Part shown: positions 31,893 to 41,393 of the stretch, piece after piece
Layout of the letters: every line of letters begins with the position of its first letter
How positions within the stretch are numbered: position 1 is the stretch's first letter
Source of the DNA: Mangrovibacter plantisponsor
Lineage (GTDB): Bacteria; Pseudomonadota; Gammaproteobacteria; Enterobacterales; Enterobacteriaceae
Assembly (NCBI RefSeq): GCF_003182475.1
Contig: NZ_QGTS01000004.1
Span: 62,001 to 126,000, forward strand
Length of the DNA stretch: 64,000 nucleotides
Direction: 5' to 3'
Notes under the pieces: model-generated
What the model was told of the DNA's origin: nothing
What the model saw: only the letters and a program-made list of their open reading frames with translations
Database searches by the model: none
Position numbers and translations under genes: made by a program

Positions 31893-33428
31893 CTACAACG
31901 TTCTGCGGGCGAATTCCTTTATCTTAAATCCCAGCACCAACAGAGTGGCAAAGTAAGCCACAACACCGGCTACAACCACTGCCACCAGGCGCAACAGGCG
32001 TTCAGGCATACCACCCGAGTGCCATGCTGGCATGACAGACATCACCCCAACCAGCACCACAGCCATAACGACTACCGCACACACCAGGCGAAACAGAAAC
32101 AAGCGCCAGCCCGGTTCAGGTGTAAAAATCCCTTTTTTGCGTAATTGCCAGTACAGCAAAGCAGCATTCAGGCAGGCGGCAAGGCCAATAGATAACGACA
32201 AACCGGCATGTTTAAGCGGGCCAATAAACGCCAGGTTCATTACCTGAGTCATGATGAGCGTAACCATCGCGATTTTTACCGGCGTTTTAATATCCTGGCG
32301 GGAATAAAACCCTGGTGCCAGCACCTTCACCACAATCAGCCCCATCAGACCAACGGAATAAGCAATCAAAGCCCGCTGAGTCATCTGTGCGTCAAACGCC
32401 GTAAATTTTCCATACTGGAACAACGATACCGTAAGCGGTTTAGAGAGCACACCCAGCGCCACCGCACTGGGCAATGCCAGCAGGAAACACAGGCGCAGAC
32501 CCCAGTCCATCAGGCGGTTATATTCTTCATGATTACCACTGGCGAAACTTTTCGACAGCGATGGCAACAGAATCGTCCCCAGCGCCACACCCAGTACGCC
32601 AGAAGGGAACTCCATCAGGCGGTCTGCGTAGTACATCCAGGAAACCGAGCCAGAAGCCAGGAAAGACGCAAAAATAGTATTAATGATGAGCGATATCTGG
32701 CTGACGGAAACCCCCAGAATAGCAGGCCCCATCTGGCGCAATACACGAATCGCCCCTTCGTTTTTAAAACTGATACGCGGCAAAACCAGCATGCCGATTT
32801 TGCGCAAATGCGGTAATTGATAAAACAACTGCAATACCCCACCCACAGTAACCGCCCAGGCCAGAGCCAGCACGGGTGGGTGGAAATGGGGCGCCGCAAA
32901 CAGCGCGAAGCCTATCATACTGACATTGAGCAATGTCGGTGCGAACGCCGGAACGGAAAACCGGTTCCAGGTGTTAAGAATGGCCCCCACCAGTGACGCC
33001 AGTGAGATAAGCAGAATATAAGGAAAGGTTATCCGCAGCAGTTGCGAAGTCAGTGCGAACTTGTCTGCCGTATCAGCAAACCCTGGCGCGGTGATCATAA
33101 TCACCCAGGGAGCTGCCAGCATCCCAACAACAGTAACCAACGCCAGCGCCAGTGTGAGCAGGCCCGACACATAGGCAATAAATACCCGCGTTGCTTCCTC
33201 ACCCTCTTTACTTTTGTATTCAGCAAGAATAGGAACGAAAGCCTGAGAAAAAGCCCCTTCAGCAAAAATGCGCCGCAGCAAATTAGGGAGTTTAAAAGCA
33301 ACAAAGAAAGCATCTGTCGCCATCCCTGCGCCAAAAACCCGGGCGACGATTGCATCGCGGGCAAACCCGAGAACACGGGAAAACATCGTCATCGAACTGA
33401 CCGCAGCCAGCGATTTTAACAAGTTCAT
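31893..33428 (-). CDS. murJ: Lipid II flippase MurJ (MviN)
   Basis: 511 residues, exactly the E. coli length. A MOP-superfamily protein with fourteen membrane segments that flips lipid II across the inner membrane. [20 protein letters not shown] begins it; [15 protein letters not shown] and the [16 protein letters not shown]-like region ([17 protein letters not shown]) are signature segments. The Cys-rich 20-residue upstream extension is non-coding. A terminator-like hairpin lies about 20 nt before the ATG. Confidence 0.97.
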   Translation of the reverse strand: MNLLKSLAAVSSMTMFSRVLGFARDAIVARVFGAGMATDAFFVAFKLPNLLRRIFAEGAFSQAFVPILAEYKSKEGEEATRVFIAYVSGLLTLALALVTVVGMLAAPWVIMITAPGFADTADKFALTSQLLRITFPYILLISLASLVGAILNTWNRFSVPAFAPTLLNVSMIGFALFAAPHFHPPVLALAWAVTVGGVLQLFYQLPHLRKIGMLVLPRISFKNEGAIRVLRQMGPAILGVSVSQISLIINTIFASFLASGSVSWMYYADRLMEFPSGVLGVALGTILLPSLSKSFASGNHEEYNRLMDWGLRLCFLLALPSAVALGVLSKPLTVSLFQYGKFTAFDAQMTQRALIAYSVGLMGLIVVKVLAPGFYSRQDIKTPVKIAMVTLIMTQVMNLAFIGPLKHAGLSLSIGLAACLNAALLYWQLRKKGIFTPEPGWRLFLFRLVCAVVVMAVVLVGVMSVMPAWHSGGMPERLLRLVAVVVAGVVAYFATLLVLGFKIKEFARRTL

Positions 33429-33441
33429 TACAGTACGGTTT

Positions 33442-33473
33442 CCACAAAAACAACAACGCCTGCAAAGCAGGCG
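33442..33473 (-). terminator. Terminator-like hairpin in the murJ leader
   Basis: CGCCTGC (33457-33463) and GCAGGCG (33467-33473) pair around AAA; on the minus strand TTGTTGTTTTTGTGG follows. It lies between mviM and murJ, about 29 nt upstream of the murJ ATG, and may attenuate read-through. The rest of the 285-nt gap (33429-33713) shows no gene. Confidence 0.55.
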
Positions 33474-33713
33474 CCAGACTGATGACAAACCTTATGAGGT
33501 TACTGAGCAACGCCAGGGTTACCCACTAACTGGCCGGACATGCCACCACAGAGTCGATACGCACAATTTTTATTTACTACCAGCATGGCCTGGCTATGTA
33601 TTGCTTTACTTACCAGTAATCCCCAGCCACCGCAAAGCCACAAGGCCGCCTAGTCTACCTGAGAGGAAACGCAAAAAACCAGCCACAGAGCGTTACAGGA
33701 CATAACCACCGGG

Positions 33714-34640
33714 TTATTCACTTATTGCTTCGCGCCACAACTTTTCAACAATACGCTGCGCCAGCACTGCCTGGTCACCGGATGTTTGTGGCGCAGTCTG
33801 GTTTTCCACACAGGAAATAAAATGCTGAACACAACCATAAAACCCGCGCTGTTCAAGCGTGGATTGCCAGCCCGGCACAGGTACCGATACCACACCCTGC
33901 CCACATTCCTGAGTCCACTCGCGCATTTCTTTAACCCAAAACAAACCGCCATCCGTCACAGCCTGAATAGTTTCAGCCTGGCTGCCTGCCCGGCGGTGCA
34001 TACTGGTGGTAACCAATGACTGTTGCACAGCGAAATGGTGTTCAGCATACAACATTTCACCGCTCTCATTGGTTTGAATGCGCCCACTGGTTACCCGGCC
34101 TTCACCACCAGCCAGCCAAAGCGCGGTATCAACCACATGCAGGTAGTCATCCAGCAATGTGAAATGCAAATCCTGCGGCCCAACACTGTCTGCACGGTGC
34201 TTTTCCATACGTAGCGAAGCCAGGTTACCTGTAACACGAGACTTGAGGGCCTGGTAATGCGGCGCAAAACGCCGGTTAAAACCGACCATCAGCGCACACT
34301 GTTTCTGGCGGGCCAGGGAGACCAGTTTCTCTGCATCACTGAGTGTTGCAGCAAGGGGTTTATCTACGCAGACGTGCACCCCTGCCCGGAGTGCTGCACT
34401 GACGACATCATAATGGCTGTGGGTTGCGGTATGGACAAACAGGGCATCGCAACCAGCCAGTACATCGGCAAGGCTCGCCGCGCAGGGTATTCTCCAGGCT
34501 TCACAAACACGCAGGGCTTTCTCCTGGCCTGGCGACCAGGCTCCTGTTATTTGCCACCCTTGCTCATGAGCCAGCACTGGCAACCAGGCTTTCTGAGCTA
34601 TATTACCAAGCCCGGCAATTCCCACCCGTAATTTGCCCAT
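33714..34640 (-). CDS. mviM: Gfo/Idh/MocA-family oxidoreductase MviM
   Basis: 308 residues (E. coli 307). N-terminal Rossmann fold with GIAGLGNIAQKAW; the HVCVDKPLAATLSDA segment holds the family's catalytic lysine position. The substrate is unknown. The start overlaps the yceH stop by 1 nt (TAATG), and murJ lies downstream, as in E. coli. Confidence 0.92.
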   Translation of the reverse strand: MGKLRVGIAGLGNIAQKAWLPVLAHEQGWQITGAWSPGQEKALRVCEAWRIPCAASLADVLAGCDALFVHTATHSHYDVVSAALRAGVHVCVDKPLAATLSDAEKLVSLARQKQCALMVGFNRRFAPHYQALKSRVTGNLASLRMEKHRADSVGPQDLHFTLLDDYLHVVDTALWLAGGEGRVTSGRIQTNESGEMLYAEHHFAVQQSLVTTSMHRRAGSQAETIQAVTDGGLFWVKEMREWTQECGQGVVSVPVPGWQSTLEQRGFYGCVQHFISCVENQTAPQTSGDQAVLAQRIVEKLWREAISE

Positions 34641-35278
34641 TATAACCCCGCAGCTTCAAGCCGCGCTTTTAACGCAGCCAGTTCGTCTTCCAGTACAGCA
34701 ACACGTTGTACCAGGCTACCCGAGTCCACCTCGCTTTCACTACCCACAGACACAACGACCGGTTCACTCCCGTCACCAAACAAATGTTGGTAACGATGCT
34801 CACGCTTACCGGGTTCACGAGGCAGTTTCACCACCATCGGGCCATCGTCACGGCTGACCAGCGCCTCCAGTGTTTGTTCAACTTCCTGCATATCGGCAAA
34901 ATCATGCATACGCGCTGCACGCATCCGTAATTCACCGGGCGTTTGTGGGCCACGGAGTAACAAGGTTGCCAGCAAAGCTACCTGAGCGCCGGAAAGTTTT
35001 AATTGCCCAAACTCTGAATTACAAAAACGCTGCTCATATTTGGTCACCCGGTTCCCAAAGCCACTTTGCGGGCTGACATGATGGCGGCGCACCAGTTCAT
35101 CCACCACAGACTGAACATCTGCATCACTTAGCGACATCACCGGTTCACGGTTAGTTTTCTGATTACACCCGGTGACAATAGCGTTGAGCGACAATGGATA
35201 TTGTTCTGGCGTAGTCACTTGCTTTTCCAGCAAGACGCCAATCACGCGAGCTTCCTCTGGGGAAAATTGATGTTTCAT
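34640..35278 (-). CDS. yceH: DUF480 winged-helix protein YceH
   Basis: 212 residues (E. coli 215). Two winged-helix units of the DUF480 family: [20 protein letters not shown] and the [18 protein letters not shown] segment; a short C-terminal coiled coil ends it. Function unknown. ATG 35278 has AGGAGAGG upstream; the 23-residue extension to 35347 overlaps rimJ and is rejected. Confidence 0.92.
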   Translation of the reverse strand: MKHQFSPEEARVIGVLLEKQVTTPEQYPLSLNAIVTGCNQKTNREPVMSLSDADVQSVVDELVRRHHVSPQSGFGNRVTKYEQRFCNSEFGQLKLSGAQVALLATLLLRGPQTPGELRMRAARMHDFADMQEVEQTLEALVSRDDGPMVVKLPREPGKREHRYQHLFGDGSEPVVVSVGSESEVDSGSLVQRVAVLEDELAALKARLEAAGL

Positions 35279-35289
35279 GCCCTCTCCTT

Positions 35290-35874
35290 TTAACGCCCGG
35301 GGGTCCAGTCTTTGGTGGTCAGGGCGGTAAGAACGTGATCCTGCCATTGACCATCAATTAGCAAATAATTTTTGGCGTAGCCTTCTTTTTCAAACCCCAG
35401 ACGCGCCAGTAAATTACCACTGCGATTATTATGCGGCATGTAATTTGCCATAATCCGGTGAATATTCTGGGTCCGCTGCATATAACGTAACGCGCTGGTC
35501 AAAGCCTCGAACATCAATCCCTTGCCCTGCCATTTTTCCCCTAACGAATACCCCAGATAACAGGCATGAAAGGCACCACGCACCACATTGGAAAAATTTG
35601 CGACACCACAGATTTCTTTTTCGTCCGGGTCAAGTAACGCAAAATAATACGCGCCCCCCTGTTTATGCAGCTCATTAATCATGCTTAACCGGGCTTGCCA
35701 GCCTGAAGGATAACAATGGCTTTCATCGCGTATGGGCTCCCAGGGCTTCAGGAACACACGGTTTTGCGCATAATACTCTGCTAACCGGAACGCATCTCTG
35801 TCATACACCAGCCGTACAACCAGCCGGTCTGTGGTCAGCCTGACCTTAGGTACATTGCTACGATAGCCAAACAT
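35290..35874 (-). CDS. rimJ: Ribosomal protein S5 alanine N-acetyltransferase
   Basis: 194 residues, as in E. coli. A GNAT enzyme acetylating the N-terminal alanine of S5. The acetyl-CoA loop is in [12 protein letters not shown]. It lies 11 nt before yceH in the rimJ-yceH-mviM set. Confidence 0.96.
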   Translation of the reverse strand: MFGYRSNVPKVRLTTDRLVVRLVYDRDAFRLAEYYAQNRVFLKPWEPIRDESHCYPSGWQARLSMINELHKQGGAYYFALLDPDEKEICGVANFSNVVRGAFHACYLGYSLGEKWQGKGLMFEALTSALRYMQRTQNIHRIMANYMPHNNRSGNLLARLGFEKEGYAKNYLLIDGQWQDHVLTALTTKDWTPGR

Positions 35875-35982
35875 CTCCCCACTCCTGTTTCAGGGCTTCC
35901 TGTGCCAAAATTCCCTGTCGTTAACCTCACTCGTATACTGATGACGAGTATAGTGCAGAGCATCATAATAAAAAGCGCGTTG

Positions 35983-36012
35983 TGCTGCCTGGAAAGAACC
36001 AGGCACTTTTTT
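35983..36012 (+). terminator. Intrinsic terminator with no upstream gene on its strand
   Basis: TGCCTGG (35986-35992) pairs with CCAGGCA (35999-36005) around AAAGAA, followed by CTTTTTT. rimJ is transcribed away and mdtH starts after it, so on the plus strand it would end an unannotated short transcript. A TATACT at about 35935 is a possible -10 box. On the minus strand the flank is also T-rich. Confidence 0.6.
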
Positions 36013-36130
36013 GATTTTATTCACAAATGAGAGTTATCGCAGCCAATAAAAATATCTTTGTGGCTCTCTGGGCAAGAACAGAGAAATCAGCGATGATAAG
36101 TTTCTTATCTTTCATTCCCCTGGAGGGGAA

Positions 36131-37339
36131 ATGGCGCGCGTGAAGCAGGCAAGGAACCTGGGTAAAGCATTCCTTCTTCTCGACAATATGCTGGTAGTAC
36201 TTGGCTTCTTTGTCGTTTTTCCACTTATCTCTATTCATTTTGTTGACCGGCTTGGCTGGGCTGCCTTATTGGTTGGCATTGGTCTGGGCCTGCGCCAGCT
36301 AATTCAGCAAGGCCTGGGGATCTTTGGCGGCGCTTTTGCGGACCGTTTTGGGGCCAGGCCGATGATTGTAACCGGCATGCTGATGCGTGCGGGCGGTTTT
36401 GTCGCCATGGCTGTGGCTCACGACCCCTGGGTTTTGTGGGTATCCTGCCTGCTGTCAGGCCTGGGGGGGACACTATTCGACCCGCCACGCTCGGCGCTGG
36501 TGGTAAAACTGATTCGCCCGGCACAACGGGGGCGTTTTTTCTCTATTCTGATGATGCAGGACAGCGCAGGTGCAGTTATCGGTGCCATGCTGGGAAGCTG
36601 GTTACTGCAATATGATTTTCGCCTGGTATGCTGGACCGGTGCCGTACTCTTTATTCTGTGTGCAGGGTGTAATGCGTTTTTGCTGCCCCGTTACAAGCTT
36701 TCTACTACCCGGGCTCCGTTACGTGCTGGCATGCAGCGTGTCATGAAGGACCACCGTTTTGTAGCATACGTTCTGACACTCACCGGCTACTACATGTTGG
36801 GCGTCCAGGTGATGCTGATGCTGCCAGTGATGGTTAATGATATTGCGGGTACACCTGCGGCAGTAAAATGGATGTACGCCATTGAAGCCTGCCTGTCACT
36901 GACACTGCTGTACCCCATCGCCCGCTGGTCTGAGAAACGGTTTCGCCTTGAGCAGCGCCTGATGGCTGGCTTGCTGATCATGAGCCTTAGCCTGTTGCCC
37001 GTCGGGCTGGTCACGAATTTGCACCAACTGCTACTCCTTATCTGCCTGTTTTATCTCGGTTCAATTATTGCAGAACCCGCAAGGGAAACCTTAGGTGCAT
37101 CACTGGCCGACCCACGGGCCCGTGGTAGTTATATGGGGTTCAGCCGGTTGGGGCTGGCTTTTGGCGGCGCACTGGGTTATGCCGGGGGCGGCTGGCTGCT
37201 GGATACAGGCAAAGCACTCAATCTTCCAACGTTGCCCTGGCTGGTTCTGGCCTTTATCGGTATCGCCACATTTGCCGGGTTATGGTGGCAATTCAGCCAG
37301 GTAGCATCCCGTCAACAGGGCATTGCCCCCAACCCGTAA
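36131..37339 (+). CDS. mdtH: Multidrug efflux MFS transporter MdtH
   Basis: 402 residues, the E. coli length. Twelve membrane segments; motif [13 protein letters not shown], then [13 protein letters not shown] and [21 protein letters not shown]. coli MdtH gives norfloxacin and enoxacin resistance when overproduced. The GGAGGGG Shine-Dalgarno lies inside a TTCCCC/GGGGAA hairpin directly before the ATG. In E. coli grxB follows; here yceB does. Confidence 0.95.
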   Translation: MARVKQARNLGKAFLLLDNMLVVLGFFVVFPLISIHFVDRLGWAALLVGIGLGLRQLIQQGLGIFGGAFADRFGARPMIVTGMLMRAGGFVAMAVAHDPWVLWVSCLLSGLGGTLFDPPRSALVVKLIRPAQRGRFFSILMMQDSAGAVIGAMLGSWLLQYDFRLVCWTGAVLFILCAGCNAFLLPRYKLSTTRAPLRAGMQRVMKDHRFVAYVLTLTGYYMLGVQVMLMLPVMVNDIAGTPAAVKWMYAIEACLSLTLLYPIARWSEKRFRLEQRLMAGLLIMSLSLLPVGLVTNLHQLLLLICLFYLGSIIAEPARETLGASLADPRARGSYMGFSRLGLAFGGALGYAGGGWLLDTGKALNLPTLPWLVLAFIGIATFAGLWWQFSQVASRQQGIAPNP

Positions 37340-37479
37340 CATTTGTTGTACCGCTTGTCAGTAAAGTGCGGGGCAAGACCTGGTAATACATTTCAGGTTA
37401 TTCTTCTGGCCTGCCAGAGAAAAATACTTGATGCTGGTTATGTCAGCAAACTGGCTTATGAAGAAAGTCGAGGATATAG

Positions 37480-38037
37480 ATGAAGAAAGTGTTCTTAGGT
37501 ATGGTGGCGCTTTGCGCAAGTTTACTGGTTGCCTGCAACCAACTGACACAGTACACCATCACTGAGCAGGAAATTAACCAGGCTCTGGTGAAGCATGACC
37601 AGTACAACAAAACCATCGGTTTACCTGGTGTTGCTGACGCACACATTGTGTTGTCTAACCTGCAAACGCAAATTGGCCGCGAGGAGCCAGGTAAAGTGAA
37701 GCTCACCGGTGATGCAGATATCAAACTGACATCCATTTTTGGCAACCAACAAGCGTTAATGAAACTAACGCTGAAAGCAACGCCTTCATTTAATGCAGAA
37801 CAAGGTGCCATTTACCTGAAAGACCTTGAAGTCACCGATACCGATGTACAGCCGCAAAAAATGCAAACGGTATTGCAAACCCTTAACCCTTATTTGAATG
37901 ATTCACTTCGCGCCTGGTTCGAAAAAAATCCGGCGTATGTCCTGAAGGACGATCGCAGTAACGGCGAAAAGCTGGCGAAAAAATACGCCAAAGGTATTGA
38001 AGTGAAGCCGGGTGAAATTGTCATTCCCCTGCTGTAA
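37480..38037 (+). CDS. yceB: DUF1439 lipoprotein YceB
   Basis: 185 residues (E. coli 186). Signal peptide with lipobox LVAC, cysteine at residue 19. DUF1439 fold related to lipid-binding proteins; function unproven. Followed by a GC-rich hairpin at 38049-38069 (TGCCCGCC/GGCGGGCA) without a clear U-run. The neighbouring grxB of E. coli is absent. Confidence 0.92.
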   Translation: MKKVFLGMVALCASLLVACNQLTQYTITEQEINQALVKHDQYNKTIGLPGVADAHIVLSNLQTQIGREEPGKVKLTGDADIKLTSIFGNQQALMKLTLKATPSFNAEQGAIYLKDLEVTDTDVQPQKMQTVLQTLNPYLNDSLRAWFEKNPAYVLKDDRSNGEKLAKKYAKGIEVKPGEIVIPLL

Positions 38038-38096
38038 TGCAGCTCTTCTGCCCGCCCAACTGGCGGGCAAATAAATTTGTGCAGAAAAAGGTGCAA

Positions 38097-38112
38097 ACGT
38101 AAACGTTTCCGC
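38097..38112 (+). promoter_or_regulatory. PurR operator upstream of pyrC
   Basis: ACGTAAACGTTTCCGC matches the 16-nt PurR consensus at 13 positions and lies just before the likely pyrC -10 box (TATCCT, 38114-38119), the same place as in E. coli pyrC. Confidence 0.7.
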
Positions 38113-38121
38113 TTATCCTTT

Positions 38122-38174
38122 GTGCCCGGCTGAAGCCCACGAACACGTGTCTGACTTTTCCAACGCCGGAGCAC
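38122..38174 (+). promoter_or_regulatory. pyrC leader with start-site-switch hairpin
   Basis: GTGCCCGGC (38122-38130) can pair with GCCGGAGCAC (38165-38174) with one bulged A, hiding the GGAG Shine-Dalgarno of pyrC. In E. coli, high CTP makes transcription start at a C so the hairpin forms and blocks translation, while low pyrimidine shifts the start downstream and frees the site. The same design is visible here. Confidence 0.75.
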
Positions 38175-38177
38175 TTC

Positions 38178-39221
38178 ATGACTACACCCCAGGTATTAAC
38201 TATCCGCCGCCCAGATGACTGGCACCTCCACTTACGTGATGGCGACATGCTACGCGCTGTTGTGCCTTATACCAGCGCTGTCTACCGCCGTGCGATTGTT
38301 ATGCCAAACCTGGTGCCACCGGTGACCACGGTAGAAGCCGCGATAGCGTACCGCCAGCGTATTCTCGATGCCGTTCCCGACGACCATCAGTTTGAACCAC
38401 TGATGACCTGCTACCTGACTGACAGCCTGGATCCCGACGAACTGGAGAAAGGTTTTGTTCAGGGCGTATTCACGGCGGCAAAACTGTATCCTGCCAATGC
38501 CACCACCAATTCAAGCCATGGTGTCAGCAGTATTGATGCCATTAATCCGGTGCTGGCCCGCATGGAAAAGATCGGTATGCCGCTGCTGGTGCATGGTGAG
38601 GTTACCCACGCCGATATAGATATTTTCGACAGAGAAGCCCGTTTTATTGAAACGGTAATGGAACCGTTGCGCCAACGTTTCCCGGCATTGCGCGTGGTTT
38701 TTGAACATATCACAACGAAAGAAGCCGCCCAGTATGTGCGCGAAGGTAATTCATTACTGGCGGCCACCATTACGCCACAACACCTGATGTTCAACCGTAA
38801 CCACATGTTGGTTGGTGGTGTTCGCCCACATTTCTATTGCCTGCCAATTCTCAAGCGTAATGTGCACCAGGCCGCATTGCGTGAGTTAGTTGCCAGCGGC
38901 TGTGACCGGGTGTTTTTAGGCACAGACTCAGCGCCACATGGCAAACACCGTAAAGAAGCCAGCTGCGGTTGTGCCGGTTGCTTTAATGCACCTTCTGCGC
39001 TGGCTATTTACGCGACAGTGTTCGAAGAAATGAATGCTATGCAGCACTTCGAAGCATTTTGTTCATTCAACGGCCCGCGTTTTTATGGGCTGCCAGTAAA
39101 CGAAGACACTCTGACACTGGTGCGCCGTGAAGAAGTGATGCCGGAAGAAATTTCACTGGAAAACGATACGCTGGTACCGTTCCTTGCCGGGGAAGTTCTT
39201 AACTGGAGTATTAAACCCTGA
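38178..39221 (+). CDS. pyrC: Dihydroorotase
   Basis: 347 residues (E. coli 348). Zinc amidohydrolase of pyrimidine synthesis. Metal ligands H16 and H18 in [10 protein letters not shown], carboxylated lysine K102 in [11 protein letters not shown], later ligands in LLVHGEVTH and [10 protein letters not shown], and the aspartate in FLGTDSAPH. Cys-rich ASCGCAGCF is also typical of E. coli PyrC. Confidence 0.97.
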   Translation: MTTPQVLTIRRPDDWHLHLRDGDMLRAVVPYTSAVYRRAIVMPNLVPPVTTVEAAIAYRQRILDAVPDDHQFEPLMTCYLTDSLDPDELEKGFVQGVFTAAKLYPANATTNSSHGVSSIDAINPVLARMEKIGMPLLVHGEVTHADIDIFDREARFIETVMEPLRQRFPALRVVFEHITTKEAAQYVREGNSLLAATITPQHLMFNRNHMLVGGVRPHFYCLPILKRNVHQAALRELVASGCDRVFLGTDSAPHGKHRKEASCGCAGCFNAPSALAIYATVFEEMNAMQHFEAFCSFNGPRFYGLPVNEDTLTLVRREEVMPEEISLENDTLVPFLAGEVLNWSIKP

Positions 39222-39250
39222 TTAATTAACTTGCCCCCCTCATGATGTTA

Positions 39251-39266
39251 CTGTATAAATACACAG
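39251..39266 (+). promoter_or_regulatory. LexA box of dinI
   Basis: CTGTATAAATACACAG is a near-perfect CTGT-N8-ACAG SOS box. TATATT at 39267-39272 right after it is the likely -10 box, so LexA would cover the promoter. Confidence 0.9.
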
Positions 39267-39289
39267 TATATTTCACAGGGGGGTTTGTT

Positions 39290-39535
39290 ATGCGTATTGA
39301 AATTACTCTGGCGAAAAGCTCGCCACTGCCACCCGGTGCTATCGAAGCACTGACCAATGAATTATCCCGTCGAATTGCAGCACAGTTTCCTGAACAACCA
39401 GGGAATGTATCTGTACGTTATGCCGGAGCCAATCAGCTCTCTGTCTTTGGTGGTGCCAAAGAAGATAAAGATCGTATCAGCGAAATTTTACAAGAAACCT
39501 GGGAAAGCGCAGACGACTGGTTCTGCGGCGAATAA
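39290..39535 (+). CDS. dinI: DNA damage-inducible protein DinI
   Basis: 81 residues, the E. coli length. It stabilises RecA filaments and tunes SOS. MRIEITLAKSSPLPPGAIEA begins it and the acidic C-terminal helix ILQETWESADDWF is conserved. ATG 39290 has AGGGGGG upstream at 6 nt; the upstream ATG at 39242 lies in the promoter and is rejected. Confidence 0.96.
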   Translation: MRIEITLAKSSPLPPGAIEALTNELSRRIAAQFPEQPGNVSVRYAGANQLSVFGGAKEDKDRISEILQETWESADDWFCGE

Positions 39536-39564
39536 CCCTGTCCAATTTCCATTTTGGTATTTTT

Positions 39565-39589
39565 GCCGGGCACGCCGTCCGGCTTTTTT
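39565..39589 (+). terminator. dinI terminator
   Basis: GCCGG (39565-39569) and CCGGC (39579-39583) with a 9-nt loop, followed by TTTTTT. Confidence 0.75.
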
Positions 39590-39804
39590 CGTCTTTATCT
39601 GAGCTATTATCGGCAGGAATCAGGTTTCTCCGAGATAAATGACGATTAATTGTGCTACAACGCTAAATTATTGTAAAAAAAGTTTAGTTCTCAGTTAATC
39701 ACTCCCATCAAAATTTATTTATTGGTATACTTACCCTTGCTTCACATATAAACATGCATTAAACCTCGAACGTCGTCGCCGTAGTTACGTATAAGGGGGT
39801 TATG

Positions 39805-40059
39805 ATGGAAAAAAATAACGATGTGATCCAGACTCATCCCCTCGTAGGGTGGGATATCAGTACCGTAGACAGTTACGATGCGCTAATGCTGCGCTTACAC
39901 TATCTGACGGCAAATCATCAAGATCCAGAAGAAACTGAAGTTGGTCAGACCCTGTGGCTAACAACAGACGTCGCCCGGCAATTTATTTCCATTCTCGAAG
40001 CCGGTATTGCAAAAATTGAATCCAATGATTACCAGGAAAACGATTACCGTAAGCATTAA
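39805..40059 (+). CDS. bssS: Biofilm regulator BssS
   Basis: 84 residues, the E. coli length, nearly identical: MEKNNDVIQTHPLVGWDIST. A small cytoplasmic protein linked in E. coli to biofilm formation and indole/AI-2 signalling. ATG 39805 is at better distance from AAGGGGG than the adjacent ATG at 39802. A 266-nt gap to dinI holds the dinI terminator and an AT-rich promoter region. Confidence 0.94.
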   Translation: MEKNNDVIQTHPLVGWDISTVDSYDALMLRLHYLTANHQDPEETEVGQTLWLTTDVARQFISILEAGIAKIESNDYQENDYRKH

Positions 40060-40079
40060 TCGGTTGTTAACTGTAAACA

Positions 40080-40106
40080 AAAGGCATCCAGTGTGATGCC
40101 TTTTTC
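40080..40106 (+). terminator. bssS terminator
   Basis: AAAGGCATC and GATGCCTTT pair around CAGTGT and are followed by TTTTTC. Confidence 0.85.
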
Positions 40107-40211
40107 ATATTTCCCGGGTTGTTTGTCACGCGATTGTTAATTACCCTGCTATATATCCACTCTGCCATTATCACCTGTTTTTATCAGGGGTATTAATTTT
40201 GGAGACTATTT

Positions 40212-41342
40212 GTGACCCACTACGATTTCATCGTTGTTGGCAGCGGCTCTGTTGGCTCGGCTGCAGGTTGTTATGCCCGGCTGGCAGGTTTATCGGTGCT
40301 AATGATCGATAGTGCCATCCCACCTCATGAACAGGGCAGCCACCATGGAGACACCCGGCTTATTCGCCACGCGTATGGTGAAGGAGAGAAATATGTCCCG
40401 CTGGTCTTGCGTGCTCAAGCCTTGTGGGATGCGCTGCAACAACACACTGAACTTCCCCTGTTTCAGCGTACCGGGGTTATCAATGTCGGCCCTGAAGGCT
40501 CCGAATTTTTAGCTAACATGCGCCACAGTGCACAACGCTGGTCCATTCCGTTAGAGAGTATGACGGCATCGGATATAGCCGAACGCTGGCCTGCTCTGCG
40601 CATTCCTGGTGACTACGAAGCCCTGTTTGAGCCCAATGCAGGTGTACTCAAAAGTGAAAACGCGGTAGCAACATGGGTGAAGCTCGCAAGAGAAGCGGGA
40701 TGCGCGCAACTGTTTAACTGTGCAGTTAGCGCAATACATTACCAGGATGGCAGTATTCAGGTGGATACCGCTGATGGCAGCTTTACTGCAGGCCGCCTGC
40801 TGGTCAGTGCCGGAACCTGGGTAACCCGGTTGATTCCATCTCTGCCAGTCAGCCCGGTACGCAAAGTATTTGGCTGGTTCCAGGCCGACGGGCGCTACAG
40901 TGCTGATAACGGTTTTCCTGCTTTTACCGGCGAACTGCCCGACGGTAACCAGTTTTATGGTTTCCCTGCCAGCGATAACGCACTAAAAATCGGTAAGCAT
41001 AACGGCGGGCAGCCCATCAGTACCCCCGAAGAGCGCACACCCTTTGGCAGTGAAACGGGCGACGGCTCGGAGTGCTTTGCATTTTTGCGCCAGTTCCTGC
41101 CAGGCATTGGTGGCTGCCTGTATGGCGCATCATGTACTTACGACAATTCCCCCGATGAAGACTTTATCATTGATACCCTGCCAGAAAACCGCGATGTCAT
41201 GGTTGTTACCGGGCTAAGCGGCCATGGCTTCAAATTTGCGCCAGTGTTAGGCGAAATAGCCAGCCTGTTTGCTCAGGGGAAAAGCTGCACATTTGATTTA
41301 AGCCCTTTTCGCCTGAACAGATTTGGAAGCGGCGAGAAATAA
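40212..41342 (+). CDS. solA: N-methyl-L-tryptophan oxidase
   Basis: 376 residues (E. coli 372). A monomeric sarcosine-oxidase-type flavoprotein. FAD Rossmann motif [13 protein letters not shown] at residues about 6-18; C308 in GASCTYDN is the covalent FAD attachment site. The [20 protein letters not shown] segment is characteristic. Start codon is GTG, 7 nt after GGAG. Confidence 0.95.
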   Translation: MTHYDFIVVGSGSVGSAAGCYARLAGLSVLMIDSAIPPHEQGSHHGDTRLIRHAYGEGEKYVPLVLRAQALWDALQQHTELPLFQRTGVINVGPEGSEFLANMRHSAQRWSIPLESMTASDIAERWPALRIPGDYEALFEPNAGVLKSENAVATWVKLAREAGCAQLFNCAVSAIHYQDGSIQVDTADGSFTAGRLLVSAGTWVTRLIPSLPVSPVRKVFGWFQADGRYSADNGFPAFTGELPDGNQFYGFPASDNALKIGKHNGGQPISTPEERTPFGSETGDGSECFAFLRQFLPGIGGCLYGASCTYDNSPDEDFIIDTLPENRDVMVVTGLSGHGFKFAPVLGEIASLFAQGKSCTFDLSPFRLNRFGSGEK

Positions 41343-41393
41343 CCTGCCAATCTGTTGGCCCGGCACACCTGTACAGAGGCGTGCCGGAACAAA

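Noticed and set aside
32208-32816. 202-codon plus-strand ORF opposite murJ
   Set aside because: Gln/His/Arg-rich translation of antisense to membrane-protein codons.
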